NCBI RefSeq assembly: GCF_000025625.1
Contig: NC_013922.1
Location: 2,294,001 to 2,358,000 of the forward strand
Source: Natrialba magadii ATCC 43099
Lineage (GTDB): Archaea; Halobacteriota; Halobacteria; Halobacteriales; Natrialbaceae
Direction of reading: 5' to 3'
DNA length: 64,000 nt
This document shows, piece after piece, positions 42,623 to 51,240 of this stretch (its first letter is position 1; each line of letters begins with the position of its first letter). A program made the translations under genes and the position numbers. The notes beneath the pieces are model-generated. The model saw only the letters and a list, made by a program, of their open reading frames with translations, was not told where the DNA came from and ran no database searches.

Positions 42623-43678
42623 ATGAGCAACTCGAATGCGGGCGACACTGACGGTGGGTCGGCGAGCGGGCCGGGTGATACGGAAAGCACCGAGCGCCTC
42701 GGTGGGGTGAAACTGTGGCTCTTGCTTCGGGTTAACCGACTCGTGCTCACTGGTGTGACCCTCGCAATCGTCTTCGTGGTTCTGGTCGTCGTTAGTCAAA
42801 CCGGCCTGACGCCACTTCGGGAAATCGTTGCCAATCAGGACGGGCTGGGGTTCTTCTTCACCTCGTTCATCGGTGCGATTATCACCGGCACTTCCATCGT
42901 CGTCACGATCAACCAACTCGTGCTCTCACAGGAACTCGGAGCAGTGGGAAGTCAACGCAGCCGGATGCAGGAGTCGATCGAGTTTCGACAGGATACCGAG
43001 GCCACAGTCAGTGAAGACATCAGCCCGCCCGAACCGGCCGGCTTCCTCTTCGAACTCGTCGACGGTGTGCAGGAGCGAGCGAACGAACTCGAGTCCGCCG
43101 TCGAGGACGAGCGCGACGAGGAGCTACGGGAGGCAATCCACGACTACACCGGTGACGTCCGCGAGAACGCGATACACGTCAAGGAGGACCTCGAAGAGGC
43201 GCAGTTCGGCACGTTCGCGGTGATCTGGGGCGCGCTCAGGTACAACTATTCACGGAAGATTTACGACGCGCGCAAAATCCGTGTCGACCACCAGGACTCG
43301 CTTACCGAGGAGGCAAACGAACGACTCGAAGAGATGATCGAGACGCTCAAACTGTTCGGACCGGCTCGCGAGCACTTCAAGACGCTGTACTTCCAGTGGG
43401 AGCTGATCAACCTCTCGCGGTGGCTGCTCTACGTCTCCGTTCCCGCGCTGGCGGTGATGGCGATCCTGATCATGTACGTCGACGCGAGCACGTTACCTGG
43501 AACCACACTCGGCGTCGACAACCTCGTCTGGATTACGAGCGCGGGCTTCGTGGTCGGCATCTCCCCGTTCGTGTTGTTCATCGCGTACATTCTTCGAATC
43601 GCGACGATCGCAAAGCGGACGCTCGCGATGGGGCCGTTCATCCTCCGGGAGTCCGAACGGGAGGAGGATCTGGGCTGA
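42623..43678 (+). CDS. Four-helix membrane protein with cytoplasmic coiled region (copy 2)
   Basis: A 351-residue paralogue of the protein at 40822. It shares the second-helix motif (IVVTINQLVLSQEL), LRYNYSRKIYDARKIRVDHQDSLTEEA, LFGPAREHFKTLYFQWEL and the closing AYILRIATIAKRTLAMGPFIL. Its N-terminus is a Ser/Gly/Asp-rich 30 residues. The same number of helices and the same length indicate tandem duplication around the HPP gene. The start at 42623 is chosen because upstream in-frame sequence overlaps the end of the HPP frame. Confidence 0.75.
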   Translation: MSNSNAGDTDGGSASGPGDTESTERLGGVKLWLLLRVNRLVLTGVTLAIVFVVLVVVSQTGLTPLREIVANQDGLGFFFTSFIGAIITGTSIVVTINQLVLSQELGAVGSQRSRMQESIEFRQDTEATVSEDISPPEPAGFLFELVDGVQERANELESAVEDERDEELREAIHDYTGDVRENAIHVKEDLEEAQFGTFAVIWGALRYNYSRKIYDARKIRVDHQDSLTEEANERLEEMIETLKLFGPAREHFKTLYFQWELINLSRWLLYVSVPALAVMAILIMYVDASTLPGTTLGVDNLVWITSAGFVVGISPFVLFIAYILRIATIAKRTLAMGPFILRESEREEDLG

Positions 43679-43799
43679 ATTGCCTCGCTGGGTTCTGCTT
43701 CGATTCCCGTGACAACACGTTTGCCAGAACAGTTGCCGGTCAGCCACTGACGGCTGGTCACAAGGCACATGTACATCTACCGTCTTGTGAGCAGTAGCT

Positions 43800-44579
43800 A
43801 TGGACATTCACGGCGAGACAGCGTTCGTTACCGGCGGGAGCGTCGGTATCGGTCGACGGATTAGTCTCGAACTCGCGAGCCACGGCATTACGGTCGTCGT
43901 CGCGGATCTCGAGGAATCGGCGCGCCAGGAGACGGTCGCCGAAATCGAGGCTGCAGGTGGGTCAGCGACCGAAACCCACCTCGATCTCACCGATCCCGAG
44001 AGCGTTTCCGCGGCGATCGAGACGGCCAGAGACCAGGTTGGCCAGCTCGACATCCTCGTCAACAACGCCGGTATCGCGGGACCGACAGCACCGATCGAGG
44101 ATGTCTCTCTCGAGGAATGGGACGAGACGCTGTCGGTCAACCTCCGCGGTCCGTTCCTCTGTACGAAGGCAGTGCTCGAAGAGATGAAGAATCGAGAGTA
44201 CGGCCGCATCATCAACATTTCCTCGGCGTCGGGCAAGCGGGTGGTGCCCGAACGGAGCCCGTACACGAGTTCGAAAGCGGGGATTCTCGGTCTCACGCGG
44301 ACGGCGGCAGCAGAGGGTGGACCACACGGCGTCACGGCGAACGCAATCTGTCCGGGGTCGGTCGAAGGGCCACGGATCGAGGCCGTTATCGACAAGGAAG
44401 CGGTCACCTCCGAAAAATCACGCGAGCAAATCGTCGCCGAGAAGGAAGGGAAGACACTCACCCACTCGTTCGTCACGCCGAAAGATGTCGCACAGACTGT
44501 CTCGTACCTCTGTTCAGATGCGGCGGACCGAATTACGGGTCAGGCACTCAACGTCTCCGGCGGGAAAGTGACGTATTGA
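43800..44579 (+). CDS. SDR-family oxidoreductase
   Basis: A 259-residue classical short-chain dehydrogenase/reductase. It has the cofactor motif TGGSVGIG (11-18), an acidic end of strand two (VVADLEE) favouring NAD(H), NNAGIAGP, the catalytic Ser in NISSASGKR and the YTSSK pair (Tyr/Lys), then ICPGSVEGPRI. It most resembles 3-oxoacyl-ACP-reductase-like and sugar-alcohol dehydrogenases; the substrate cannot be fixed. It is monocistronic. Confidence 0.88.
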   Translation: MDIHGETAFVTGGSVGIGRRISLELASHGITVVVADLEESARQETVAEIEAAGGSATETHLDLTDPESVSAAIETARDQVGQLDILVNNAGIAGPTAPIEDVSLEEWDETLSVNLRGPFLCTKAVLEEMKNREYGRIINISSASGKRVVPERSPYTSSKAGILGLTRTAAAEGGPHGVTANAICPGSVEGPRIEAVIDKEAVTSEKSREQIVAEKEGKTLTHSFVTPKDVAQTVSYLCSDAADRITGQALNVSGGKVTY

Positions 44580-44627
44580 GTGCTGGAGTGTGAATCTATA
44601 CGCCAACTGCCACAATGTCGTCAATTG

Positions 44628-46088
44628 TCACTGACGAGATCCTGCCCACAGAGCGGTGAGCAGCACGACGGCGATGACGGTAACGGTCACGCCGGCTCCA
44701 AATCCGGGGAGCGGGGACGACTCATCGCCGCTTCCGTCGGTTTCCGACCCCGTTGCGTTGTTCTCGCCATTTGCCGTATCCGTACTCGTCGCGTTATTCC
44801 CGACATCATCGGTTCCCGTATCCGATGGTCCGGTCCCGTTCTCGTCGTTCGGTGTGGCGTTCGGATCGTCGTCCGACTCCGCGACGGTGACCGCCTGCAG
44901 CGTGTCGATCTCTGCAGTGAACTGATACGCCGTCGCCGTTTCGTCGCTCACTCTTGTTTCTGATTGCTCCCACTCACCGTCCGCGACCTCGAAAAGCGCG
45001 ATCGACTCAGGTTCGAGGCCCTGTGCCTCCAGGTACGCTCGGTCGACGCTGAACGTAACGGTCGCCTGCGCCCCCTGGACCGGGTCGTCGCGTAGCGTCA
45101 GCTGTGACAGCGGGTCGGCATCGACGGGCGACGATGGGTCCATGTCGGGGGGTGCGTTTGCAAAGGTAAGTGAAACATCTCCGTCGATATCAGATACTGT
45201 GATCTGATCGAACCGAATCGCGTCGGCCGTGCCCGTCGTCGGGTGCAACGTGACGGTGTCGGCTGGGTCGGCGTCCGTAACGTCGGCCGCAATCCCGGTT
45301 GCGGTTCGGTCGTACGTTATCGAGGCGTCCGCGCACGTTCCAGTTCGGATCGTGACCGGCTCTTCGAGCGATGGCAGCGCCGTTCGCTCCGGATTATCGG
45401 CGTCGCTCGACAGAACGTCCCACGCGTCGACCGTTCCTGGCGTATAGAAGTCCGGATCCGGGTGGTCGTGGTTCTCGTGGTTCACTGTCGCCTCGTGGTT
45501 GAACGCTGGGTGCACCGTGACGGCGAATTCGTCGTCGAGTCCGCCCTGGATCGCACCGCCGCCGGTTCGGTCGCCGCGCTGTAGCCACGTGGCGCTCGCC
45601 CAGCCGTCGCCGCGGTGGAACTCGTCGAGATTCGTCACGTCGTCGTACGCGTCGTTCCTGACGACCCACTCGGAGTCGTCGGGCAGACCGGCGAGGTCGA
45701 ACGTCGCGTAAGTTGGATCGCCGTTTCCGTCGAGCTGTCCGTGGATCATGACGAGGCTCACTCCGTTCGGCCCCTCGTGGAGGAAGAGAACGCTCGTATC
45801 GTCTTCCTGGAGGTGGGTCGTTCCGTACGAACTGTAGAGGTTGTCGTCCGTCTCCGGGTGCGTTTCGTGATCTCGGTAGTCGTAGAACGCTTCGATCGTC
45901 TCACCGGACTCGAGTGGTTCGATCGGCTGGCAGAACTCACCCTGCTCGACGACGTACGTCTCGGCGTCCGGCGGCGAGACCGACGATGAGTGGTGCGACG
46001 AGTCAACAGGTAGTTGGCCCGCCCCTGCAACGCCGGCAACGGCTACCAGTCCGACGGCTACGAGGAGGATAGCTGCGAGACATCTCAT
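44628..46088 (-). CDS. Secreted PGF-CTERM surface protein
   Basis: A 486-residue exported protein. A Sec signal (RCLAAILLVAVGLVAVAGVAGAG) opens a large beta-rich region of unknown fold (about 40-290; YVVEQGEFCQPIEPLESGETIEAFYDYRD, SVLFLHEGPNGVSLVMIHG). Then comes a PGF-pre-PGF-like domain (about 345-425: VTFSVDRAYLEAQGLEPESIALF, TAEIDTLQAVTVAE), an Asn/Thr/Asp-rich stalk with N-glycosylation sequons, and SPLPGFGAGVT plus hydrophobic helix and Arg, the archaeosortase signal. It is therefore a lipid-anchored S-layer-associated protein. The ligand is unknown. Confidence 0.85.
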   Translation of the reverse strand: MRCLAAILLVAVGLVAVAGVAGAGQLPVDSSHHSSSVSPPDAETYVVEQGEFCQPIEPLESGETIEAFYDYRDHETHPETDDNLYSSYGTTHLQEDDTSVLFLHEGPNGVSLVMIHGQLDGNGDPTYATFDLAGLPDDSEWVVRNDAYDDVTNLDEFHRGDGWASATWLQRGDRTGGGAIQGGLDDEFAVTVHPAFNHEATVNHENHDHPDPDFYTPGTVDAWDVLSSDADNPERTALPSLEEPVTIRTGTCADASITYDRTATGIAADVTDADPADTVTLHPTTGTADAIRFDQITVSDIDGDVSLTFANAPPDMDPSSPVDADPLSQLTLRDDPVQGAQATVTFSVDRAYLEAQGLEPESIALFEVADGEWEQSETRVSDETATAYQFTAEIDTLQAVTVAESDDDPNATPNDENGTGPSDTGTDDVGNNATSTDTANGENNATGSETDGSGDESSPLPGFGAGVTVTVIAVVLLTALWAGSRQ

Positions 46089-46467
46089 GGCTCGGTACGA
46101 TGGCCACTGCTCGAGATGCTGCCGTATCGTTCTGACGGGTGTCGCACCGGGACCCAGGATGTGACACGTCGTCCAGCCGTTTGACGTCCGAAGAGTCCGT
46201 CTACTTCCATCACGCTCCGTCTCGGGGTGGTGTCCTATAGTTAGCTGCCCGTTACTTCGAGCTATGTGATACATTCCGGACGCCGGTGCCGGATCGTGTC
46301 CAGCGTGACTGAACGGTTGCGTGGCTGTCTCCACCGGCGACACCGGACTCACGACCGACTTCGCACTGACCGCTGTCTGTCAGTGTAACTGATGACCTAG
46401 TCTACAAATGTCAGATGAGGTCACTGAAACGTCGATAATCGATAGTTGGCAGTCCCCTGTCTGTGTC
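46089..46467. other. Intergenic region, nothing recognised
   Basis: This lies between the PGF-CTERM gene (5' side) and the cupin gene (3' side), both on the minus strand. No RNA gene or repeat is seen. An open extension of the PGF-CTERM frame crosses it but lacks haloarchaeal codon character. Confidence 0.35.
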
Positions 46468-46812
46468 CTACAGCGGGGCCCCAACCAACACCAGTTTCGC
46501 ACGCTCGTCACCGCGGTTGTGCAACTGACGGCTTTCCTCCGGATCGAGCCGGATCGCCTCGTCCGTCGAGAGCGTCACCGTCTCGTCGTGGTCAGTGAGA
46601 TCCACGTCGATTTCTCCCTCGACGACGTAGTACACCTCCTCCTGGTCGGTGTGTGTCTCGTCGTGCTCCTTGCCCTTGCCGTCGGGCTCTAGTTCGAGAA
46701 TCGAGAGGCCGAGTTCGCTTGTTCCCAGTTCGTCCTTGAGGAACCACATGCCGCCGAACTCGTCGGGAACGACTGACTCTGGATCAGTTTTCGCTGCGGT
46801 GTCGTAGCCCAT
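46468..46812 (-). CDS. Cupin-domain protein
   Basis: A 114-residue single-domain cupin. Motif 1 is HDETHTDQEEVYYVVEGE (two His and a Glu as metal ligands) and motif 2 is RLDPEESRQLHNRGDE with the final His. Such small cupins are sugar-binding or dioxygenase-like proteins; no specific reaction can be assigned. A preceding WFLKDELGTSELGLSILEL forms the first strands. It is divergent from the repeat region before the kinase gene. Confidence 0.85.
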   Translation of the reverse strand: MGYDTAAKTDPESVVPDEFGGMWFLKDELGTSELGLSILELEPDGKGKEHDETHTDQEEVYYVVEGEIDVDLTDHDETVTLSTDEAIRLDPEESRQLHNRGDERAKLVLVGAPL

Positions 46813-46916
46813 ACTCGATGCTCCATTTCCGGTCCCTAAATTGGTGTGGGTACCCGGTGTGGGTCGCCTGTTTTGGCCCGTGTCGCCTGTTTTGGCCCGT
46901 TTTCGTGGCTCATACC

Positions 46917-47130
46917 GACCCCGACACCAACTTCGCCACCGACGCCACCACTGACACTAACCCCACTACCGACGCCACCACTGACACCAACACTGCCACC
47001 AACGCCACCACTGACACCAACACTGCCACCAACGCCACCACTGACACCGACACTAACACTAACACCAACACCAACGGCACCACTGACACCAACACCAACA
47101 CCAACGGCACCACTGACACCAACACCAACC
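46917..47130. repeat. Tandem repeat of ACNACCAACGCCACC-type units
   Basis: About 200 bp of nested repeats: 12-, 15- and 30-bp units built from GACACCAAC, GCCACCAACGCC and CACCACT. In one plus frame it would encode a Thr/Asp/Asn-only peptide (TDTNTATNATTDTNT) continuous with the kinase downstream. On the minus strand it reads Val/Ser-rich. It lies directly upstream of the kinase promoter. Confidence 0.9.
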
Positions 47131-47162
47131 TATACCACCATCCCCTACACCCACCAACAGCC

Positions 47163-47624
47163 GTGATCGTCGTCATCTGCGGGCCCCCAGGTGCCGGAAA
47201 AACAAGTATCGCCACCCGTCTTCGCCAGGCACTGGTACTCGAGTACCCTACCCACACAATCTCGCTCTTTCACTCGGATGACTACTCACGACGTACGTAC
47301 GAGCGGCTTTATGAGGAGGTGCGTGAGACAGGGTGCGATGAGATTGCGATCGTCGACGGGACGTTTTATCGGCGACGATGGCAGACGCGATTTCGGTCGC
47401 TATCGGACGTGCGGGTTCGGTTCGTGTACGTGACGGCGAGTCTCGAGACGTGTCTGGCGCGAAATCGCGCCCGTGCTGAAGCGGACCGGATCGACGAGCA
47501 GGGGGTGCACGTGGTGTATCGCGAGTTCAGCGAGCCGGCTGCGGACGTGCGAATCGATACGGACGAGTGTTCGGTGTCGGAGGCGGTCGAGCGAGTGGTG
47601 GCTGCAGTCCGGACGTGGATGTAG
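47163..47624 (+). CDS. P-loop kinase-like protein
   Basis: A 153-residue small P-loop NTPase. Walker A GPPGAGKTS (7-15) is followed by FHSDDYSRRTYERLYEE, IVDGTFYRRRWQTRF and an Arg-rich lid TCLARNRARAEADRI. The layout resembles the KTI12/PSTK/adenylylsulfate-kinase group, which act on RNA-linked or small-molecule hydroxyls. The GTG start fits a TATA (ctatacc) about 30 nt upstream. Without it the frame would extend 115 residues through the Thr/Asp/Asn repeat. The closest relation to L-seryl-tRNA(Sec) kinase is only a guess. Confidence 0.7.
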   Translation: MIVVICGPPGAGKTSIATRLRQALVLEYPTHTISLFHSDDYSRRTYERLYEEVRETGCDEIAIVDGTFYRRRWQTRFRSLSDVRVRFVYVTASLETCLARNRARAEADRIDEQGVHVVYREFSEPAADVRIDTDECSVSEAVERVVAAVRTWM

Positions 47625-47724
47625 GGTTCGGACGTGGATGTAGGGTTCGGACGTGGCTGTGAGGTTCGGTCGCGGGTGAAGTCCAGCCGTGCAATCCGGA
47701 TGGGGACCAATCTGATTCGTGGGC

Positions 47725-48915
47725 TCAGGGAAGGAGACGGTCTAGCAACGGAATTTCGTGTGGTAGTTGTCCTGGTGTCTCGTTCGCTGGAAGGGCGTCC
47801 CAGCCGAGGGTATCGGTACTGGGGTCGGCGTCGGTTTCGAAGCCGGCCTCGGAGACGGGTGGTTGCTCACGGTACTCGGCTGGCGGGGCGTCGTGTGCGT
47901 AGACGCCCTCGGGGTGGTCTATCGTCCAGACGTGTAGCATGCAGGGTGTGCGACACGGCAGCCTGACCTCGCCATCGGCAAAGCGTTGTTCGTAGACGTG
48001 CTGGTAGTACCACCACGCGAATCGGCCGGGGAGGCCGGCGTGGTAGTGCCAGGGAGAACAGCGGTCTTCGTGGTCGTCTGGTGGGGTGCCGTGGCCATGG
48101 CCATGGCCATGGTCGTTGTCGTCGTCGTGATCGTGACCAGGGCCATACCCATCCTCTTGCGTCTCGTTGTGGTGTGGTGCGTCATCGTGGTGCGGTCCGT
48201 CATGTCCGTGACCGTCGTCGTTTCCATGACCGTCGTCGTATCCATGACCGTCGTCGTGTCCATGACCGTTGTCATGTCCATGTTCCCACTCCCCATCGAA
48301 CTCGTCTGCGACGTCCGGACCGTGGTGTTCCCAGGATGGGTGCTCGGCGATTTCGTCCCTGTCGTCTCCGTTCTCCGCTCGTTCGTCATACACTGCCGGC
48401 GGTGGCTCGACCGGTTCGCCGTCGATCGTCGCAATAAACATGACGCCGATCGAGCGCCAGGAGTCGTTGTCTACCAGCACCGATTCCGGTCGCTCCGGAT
48501 CCAGCATCGCCTCGTCACCGATATACTCCGGATGCAGCCAGTGTGACCAGCCATCCTCGTCGGCCACGTCGAGCGTATCGAAGTATGGTTTGAATCCCGC
48601 CTCGAGTAACGCGCCGGCGTCAGGATACTCGCTCTCGAGTGTCTGCTCGACAGCCTCCCGTAGCTCGATCGTCACCGGATGGTCATCAGCACACCCGTCC
48701 GTGCTCGCGCCCGCACAGTAGCCCATACTCGGTCTGATCGTCGCGTCGGGACACCGATCGAGTGCGTCCCGAAGCCCCGCTTCCCCGGTGGTTTCAGTTG
48801 CACCTGTGCCACTCACTCTCCCCGCTCCGAGCACCGGGACCGCTGCCGCGCTCCCCGATGCTTTCAGTACTGTTCGCCGAGAGACGTGCTCTTGTTTCTG
48901 GTCGTCCTCACTCAT
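47725..48915 (-). CDS. Tat-exported His/Asp-rich protein
   Basis: A 396-residue protein with a twin-arginine signal (HVSRRTVLKASGSAAAVPVLG), so exported folded. Residues 45-175 form a domain with paired Cys (CPDATIRPSMGYCAGASTDGC) and many Trp (WSHWLHPEYIG). Residues 211-282 are a repeat of Gly-His-Asp units (HGHDDGHGYDDGHG) holding more than 20 His. A conserved-looking C-terminal part has CSPWHYHAGLPGRFAWWYYQHV and CRTPCMLHVWTI. The repeat would bind Cu, Ni or Zn. The function is unknown; metal buffering at the cell surface is inference. The domain itself is not recognised. Confidence 0.75.
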   Translation of the reverse strand: MSEDDQKQEHVSRRTVLKASGSAAAVPVLGAGRVSGTGATETTGEAGLRDALDRCPDATIRPSMGYCAGASTDGCADDHPVTIELREAVEQTLESEYPDAGALLEAGFKPYFDTLDVADEDGWSHWLHPEYIGDEAMLDPERPESVLVDNDSWRSIGVMFIATIDGEPVEPPPAVYDERAENGDDRDEIAEHPSWEHHGPDVADEFDGEWEHGHDNGHGHDDGHGYDDGHGNDDGHGHDGPHHDDAPHHNETQEDGYGPGHDHDDDNDHGHGHGHGTPPDDHEDRCSPWHYHAGLPGRFAWWYYQHVYEQRFADGEVRLPCRTPCMLHVWTIDHPEGVYAHDAPPAEYREQPPVSEAGFETDADPSTDTLGWDALPANETPGQLPHEIPLLDRLLP

Positions 48916-49037
48916 GCCAGCATCACCACAGCAACTGGCGTTGTAAACTATGTTGGCGGTCCAAGAGACCGTCTTTTCTATCGAAAGCGCGTGTCAGCAG
49001 AAATGGCTACACGACGTCCGTCGACGTAGTGAGTCGA

Positions 49038-50078
49038 CTACTCGAGTCGGGCGCCGGTTCCCGGCACGTCGAGTGCGGCGAGATCGATCGTGCCGTTCGG
49101 CATCGGGACGCCGTCGTAGGGGTCTTCTGCGAGCAGCAGCGAGCCGTCGAGGTCGGCGTAGTCGAGCATCGGGGCGAGGTGGCAGGCTGCCGCGATGGAG
49201 GCGTTCGACTCGTTCATACAGCCACACATCACCTGCATGCCGTGGGCGCGGGCGGTGTGAATGATGCGCTTTGCTTCCTGCAGGCCGCCACACTTCATCA
49301 GTTTCAGGTTCGCGATGTCGTACCGACCTGCGATCTGGGGCACGTCGTCGACCGTGATACAGGACTCGTCGGCTGCAATCGGCAGCGCCGCGTTCTCGTA
49401 GACGAAACGCTGGCCCTCGACGTTCTCCGCGGGGATCGGCTGCTCGACGAACTCCAGGTCGAACTCGGCGAGACGCTCGATCTTCGAGACGGCTTCGCGA
49501 GGCGTCCAGGCTTCGTTGGCATCGACGTAGAGGCGCGCGTCCGGCGCGACTTCCCGGAGCGTTCGGATAATCTCGATGTCACGGTCGGTACCGAGTTTGA
49601 CCTTCAGGGTGCCGTAGCCGCGCTCGACGGCGGTTTCGGTCTTCTCGCGCATCGTCTCCGTGTCGTCGATTCCGATGGTGTAGGAGCTCTGGATCGTCTC
49701 CTCGGCATCGAGTCCCCAGTACCGGTACAGCGGCTCGTCGTGGCGCTTCGCGACGAGGTCGTGCAGCGCGATGCTGACTGCACAGCGGGCCGACGGATTG
49801 CGTTCGACGGTTTCGCGCATCCGGCGCTCGATGCGGGCGAGTTGCTGGGGATCGTCCTCGTCCTCGACGACGGCAAGCAGATCCGGCAAGAGCGCTTCGA
49901 CCGTATCGAGCGTCTCACCGTAGTGTTCGGACGGCCCTGCGCCGCCGATGCCCACGTTGCCCTCGTCGTCCTCGATGTGAACCGTGACGGTCTCCGTTTC
50001 CGTCTTCGTTCCGCGGGAAATGGTGAAGGGGTACTCGAGTGGCAGCGTGCGCCGCTGGAAGCTCGTCTCGAGGCTCAT
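49038..50078 (-). CDS. dgcA: N-acetyl-D-glutamate racemase / dipeptide epimerase family (DgcA)
   Basis: A 346-residue enolase-superfamily enzyme of the dipeptide-epimerase group. The general bases KVK lie at 159-161, metal ligands at VDANEAW (Asp186), EQPIPAEN (Glu212) and ADESC (Asp237), and the second-side Lys in NLKLMKCGG. Its start overlaps the dgcN stop by four bases. In marine bacteria and haloarchaea this pair converts D-Glu to L-Glu: DgcN acetylates it and DgcA racemises N-acetyl-D-Glu (published pathway, recalled). Without that context it would be called L-Ala-D/L-Glu epimerase. Confidence 0.85.
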   Translation of the reverse strand: MSLETSFQRRTLPLEYPFTISRGTKTETETVTVHIEDDEGNVGIGGAGPSEHYGETLDTVEALLPDLLAVVEDEDDPQQLARIERRMRETVERNPSARCAVSIALHDLVAKRHDEPLYRYWGLDAEETIQSSYTIGIDDTETMREKTETAVERGYGTLKVKLGTDRDIEIIRTLREVAPDARLYVDANEAWTPREAVSKIERLAEFDLEFVEQPIPAENVEGQRFVYENAALPIAADESCITVDDVPQIAGRYDIANLKLMKCGGLQEAKRIIHTARAHGMQVMCGCMNESNASIAAACHLAPMLDYADLDGSLLLAEDPYDGVPMPNGTIDLAALDVPGTGARLE

Positions 50079-51100
50079 AGCAGCACCTCCAGGACCTCGT
50101 CGGTGTCCTGACGGATGACGTCGACGGCGGGTGCGCCGAGCTCGTCGGCGTAGGCGTCGACGGCCTCGCGGGCTGCCTCGTCGTCGTCGAGTTCGGCCGT
50201 GTTGAGTGCGCCGGCGACGATTTCGGTCTCTGTCTCGGAGACGGGTGCAGCGAGGTCCTCGTAGAGGTCGACGTAGGTCTGGATCGGTGGGAGCGAGACC
50301 GATTCGTAGCCGTGGATGGCCTCGCGGCCGGCCTCGTCACAGAGGACGAGTTTGTCTGCCATTGCGCCGTGGAGAATGCCACAGGTGACCGCCGAGTAGG
50401 CCGGGTGGACGATGCTGCCCTGGCCCTCGACGAAGAGGTAGTCGTGTTCGTCGCCCTTCTCGAGGATCATCTCTTCGACTGCGCCGGCGGTGAAGTCCGA
50501 GACGACGCGGTCGACCGGGTTCCCCCAGCCTTCGATCATGATGCCGGTCTGGCCCGTCGGGATGATGGCCGCGTCGTAGCCGGCGTCTCGAGCGTCGCGA
50601 GCGAGTTCCATCGAGACGGTCATCTTGCCGACCGCACAGTCCGTGCCGACGGTGAGGATGACTTCCGCGTCGACCTCGTCTGCGATGCCCTGACTCACGG
50701 TCAGGTCTTCGGGCGGTTTGCGCACGTCCTGTAGCTCACAGCCGTGTTCGTCCGCGAGCGCGCTGAATTCCTCGTCCTCCGAAAGGAAGTGGTGCAGTCC
50801 CGAGATGACGTCGCAACCGGACTCGAGTGCGGTCCGAATATCGTCGCGCCAGCTCTCCTCGAGGCCGCCGCCGATAGGAGCGATACCGATGATGAGTGCG
50901 TCGAGGTCGTCGTCCGCGAGGGCGTCCATGCTTTCGACGATTGGGGCGTCCTGGACATCAGGGACGTAGTCGGTTACCTGGTCGCCGGCCGTGTCACGGT
51001 CGAGGACCGCGGCCACGTCGTAGTCGGCGTACCGGAGGATACCGATCGCCGTCTTGGCCCGCCCGGGGAACTGTTCGTGTGCGAGAATTGCGACGCGCAT
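50075..51100 (-). CDS. dgcN: D-glutamate N-acetyltransferase, DUF1611 family (DgcN)
   Basis: A 341-residue DUF1611 protein. The N-terminal Rossmann-like domain (VAILAHEQFPGRAKTAIGILRY) leads to a P-loop-like domain VGTDCAVGKMTVSMELARDARDAG, then IPTGQTGIMIEGWGNPVDRVVSDF, YLFVEGQGSIVHPAYSAVT and KLVLCDEAGRE. Members linked to a dipeptide epimerase gene were shown to N-acetylate D-glutamate. It is the first gene of the dgcN-dgcA operon and has a TATA element 27 nt upstream of the ATG. Specificity is inferred from gene pairing. Confidence 0.85.
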   Translation of the reverse strand: MRVAILAHEQFPGRAKTAIGILRYADYDVAAVLDRDTAGDQVTDYVPDVQDAPIVESMDALADDDLDALIIGIAPIGGGLEESWRDDIRTALESGCDVISGLHHFLSEDEEFSALADEHGCELQDVRKPPEDLTVSQGIADEVDAEVILTVGTDCAVGKMTVSMELARDARDAGYDAAIIPTGQTGIMIEGWGNPVDRVVSDFTAGAVEEMILEKGDEHDYLFVEGQGSIVHPAYSAVTCGILHGAMADKLVLCDEAGREAIHGYESVSLPPIQTYVDLYEDLAAPVSETETEIVAGALNTAELDDDEAAREAVDAYADELGAPAVDVIRQDTDEVLEVLL

Positions 51101-51120
51101 ACCGACGAATGCACTGGGGG

Positions 51121-51130
51121 GTACTTAATC
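51121..51130 (-). promoter_or_regulatory. TATA-like element of the dgcN-dgcA operon
   Basis: The minus strand reads AGATTAAGTA, centred about 26 nt upstream of the dgcN ATG. A leaderless transcript is expected. Confidence 0.45.
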
Positions 51131-51240
51131 TTGGAGTTCGCAGCAGGCGATGACTGTTTCCTCCCGTCGTGTCTCCCGTGAGCTGTCGTTTCCGTAACTC
51201 GACTGGACTCCGACCACCACAGTCGACTGGCTGCTCGCCA

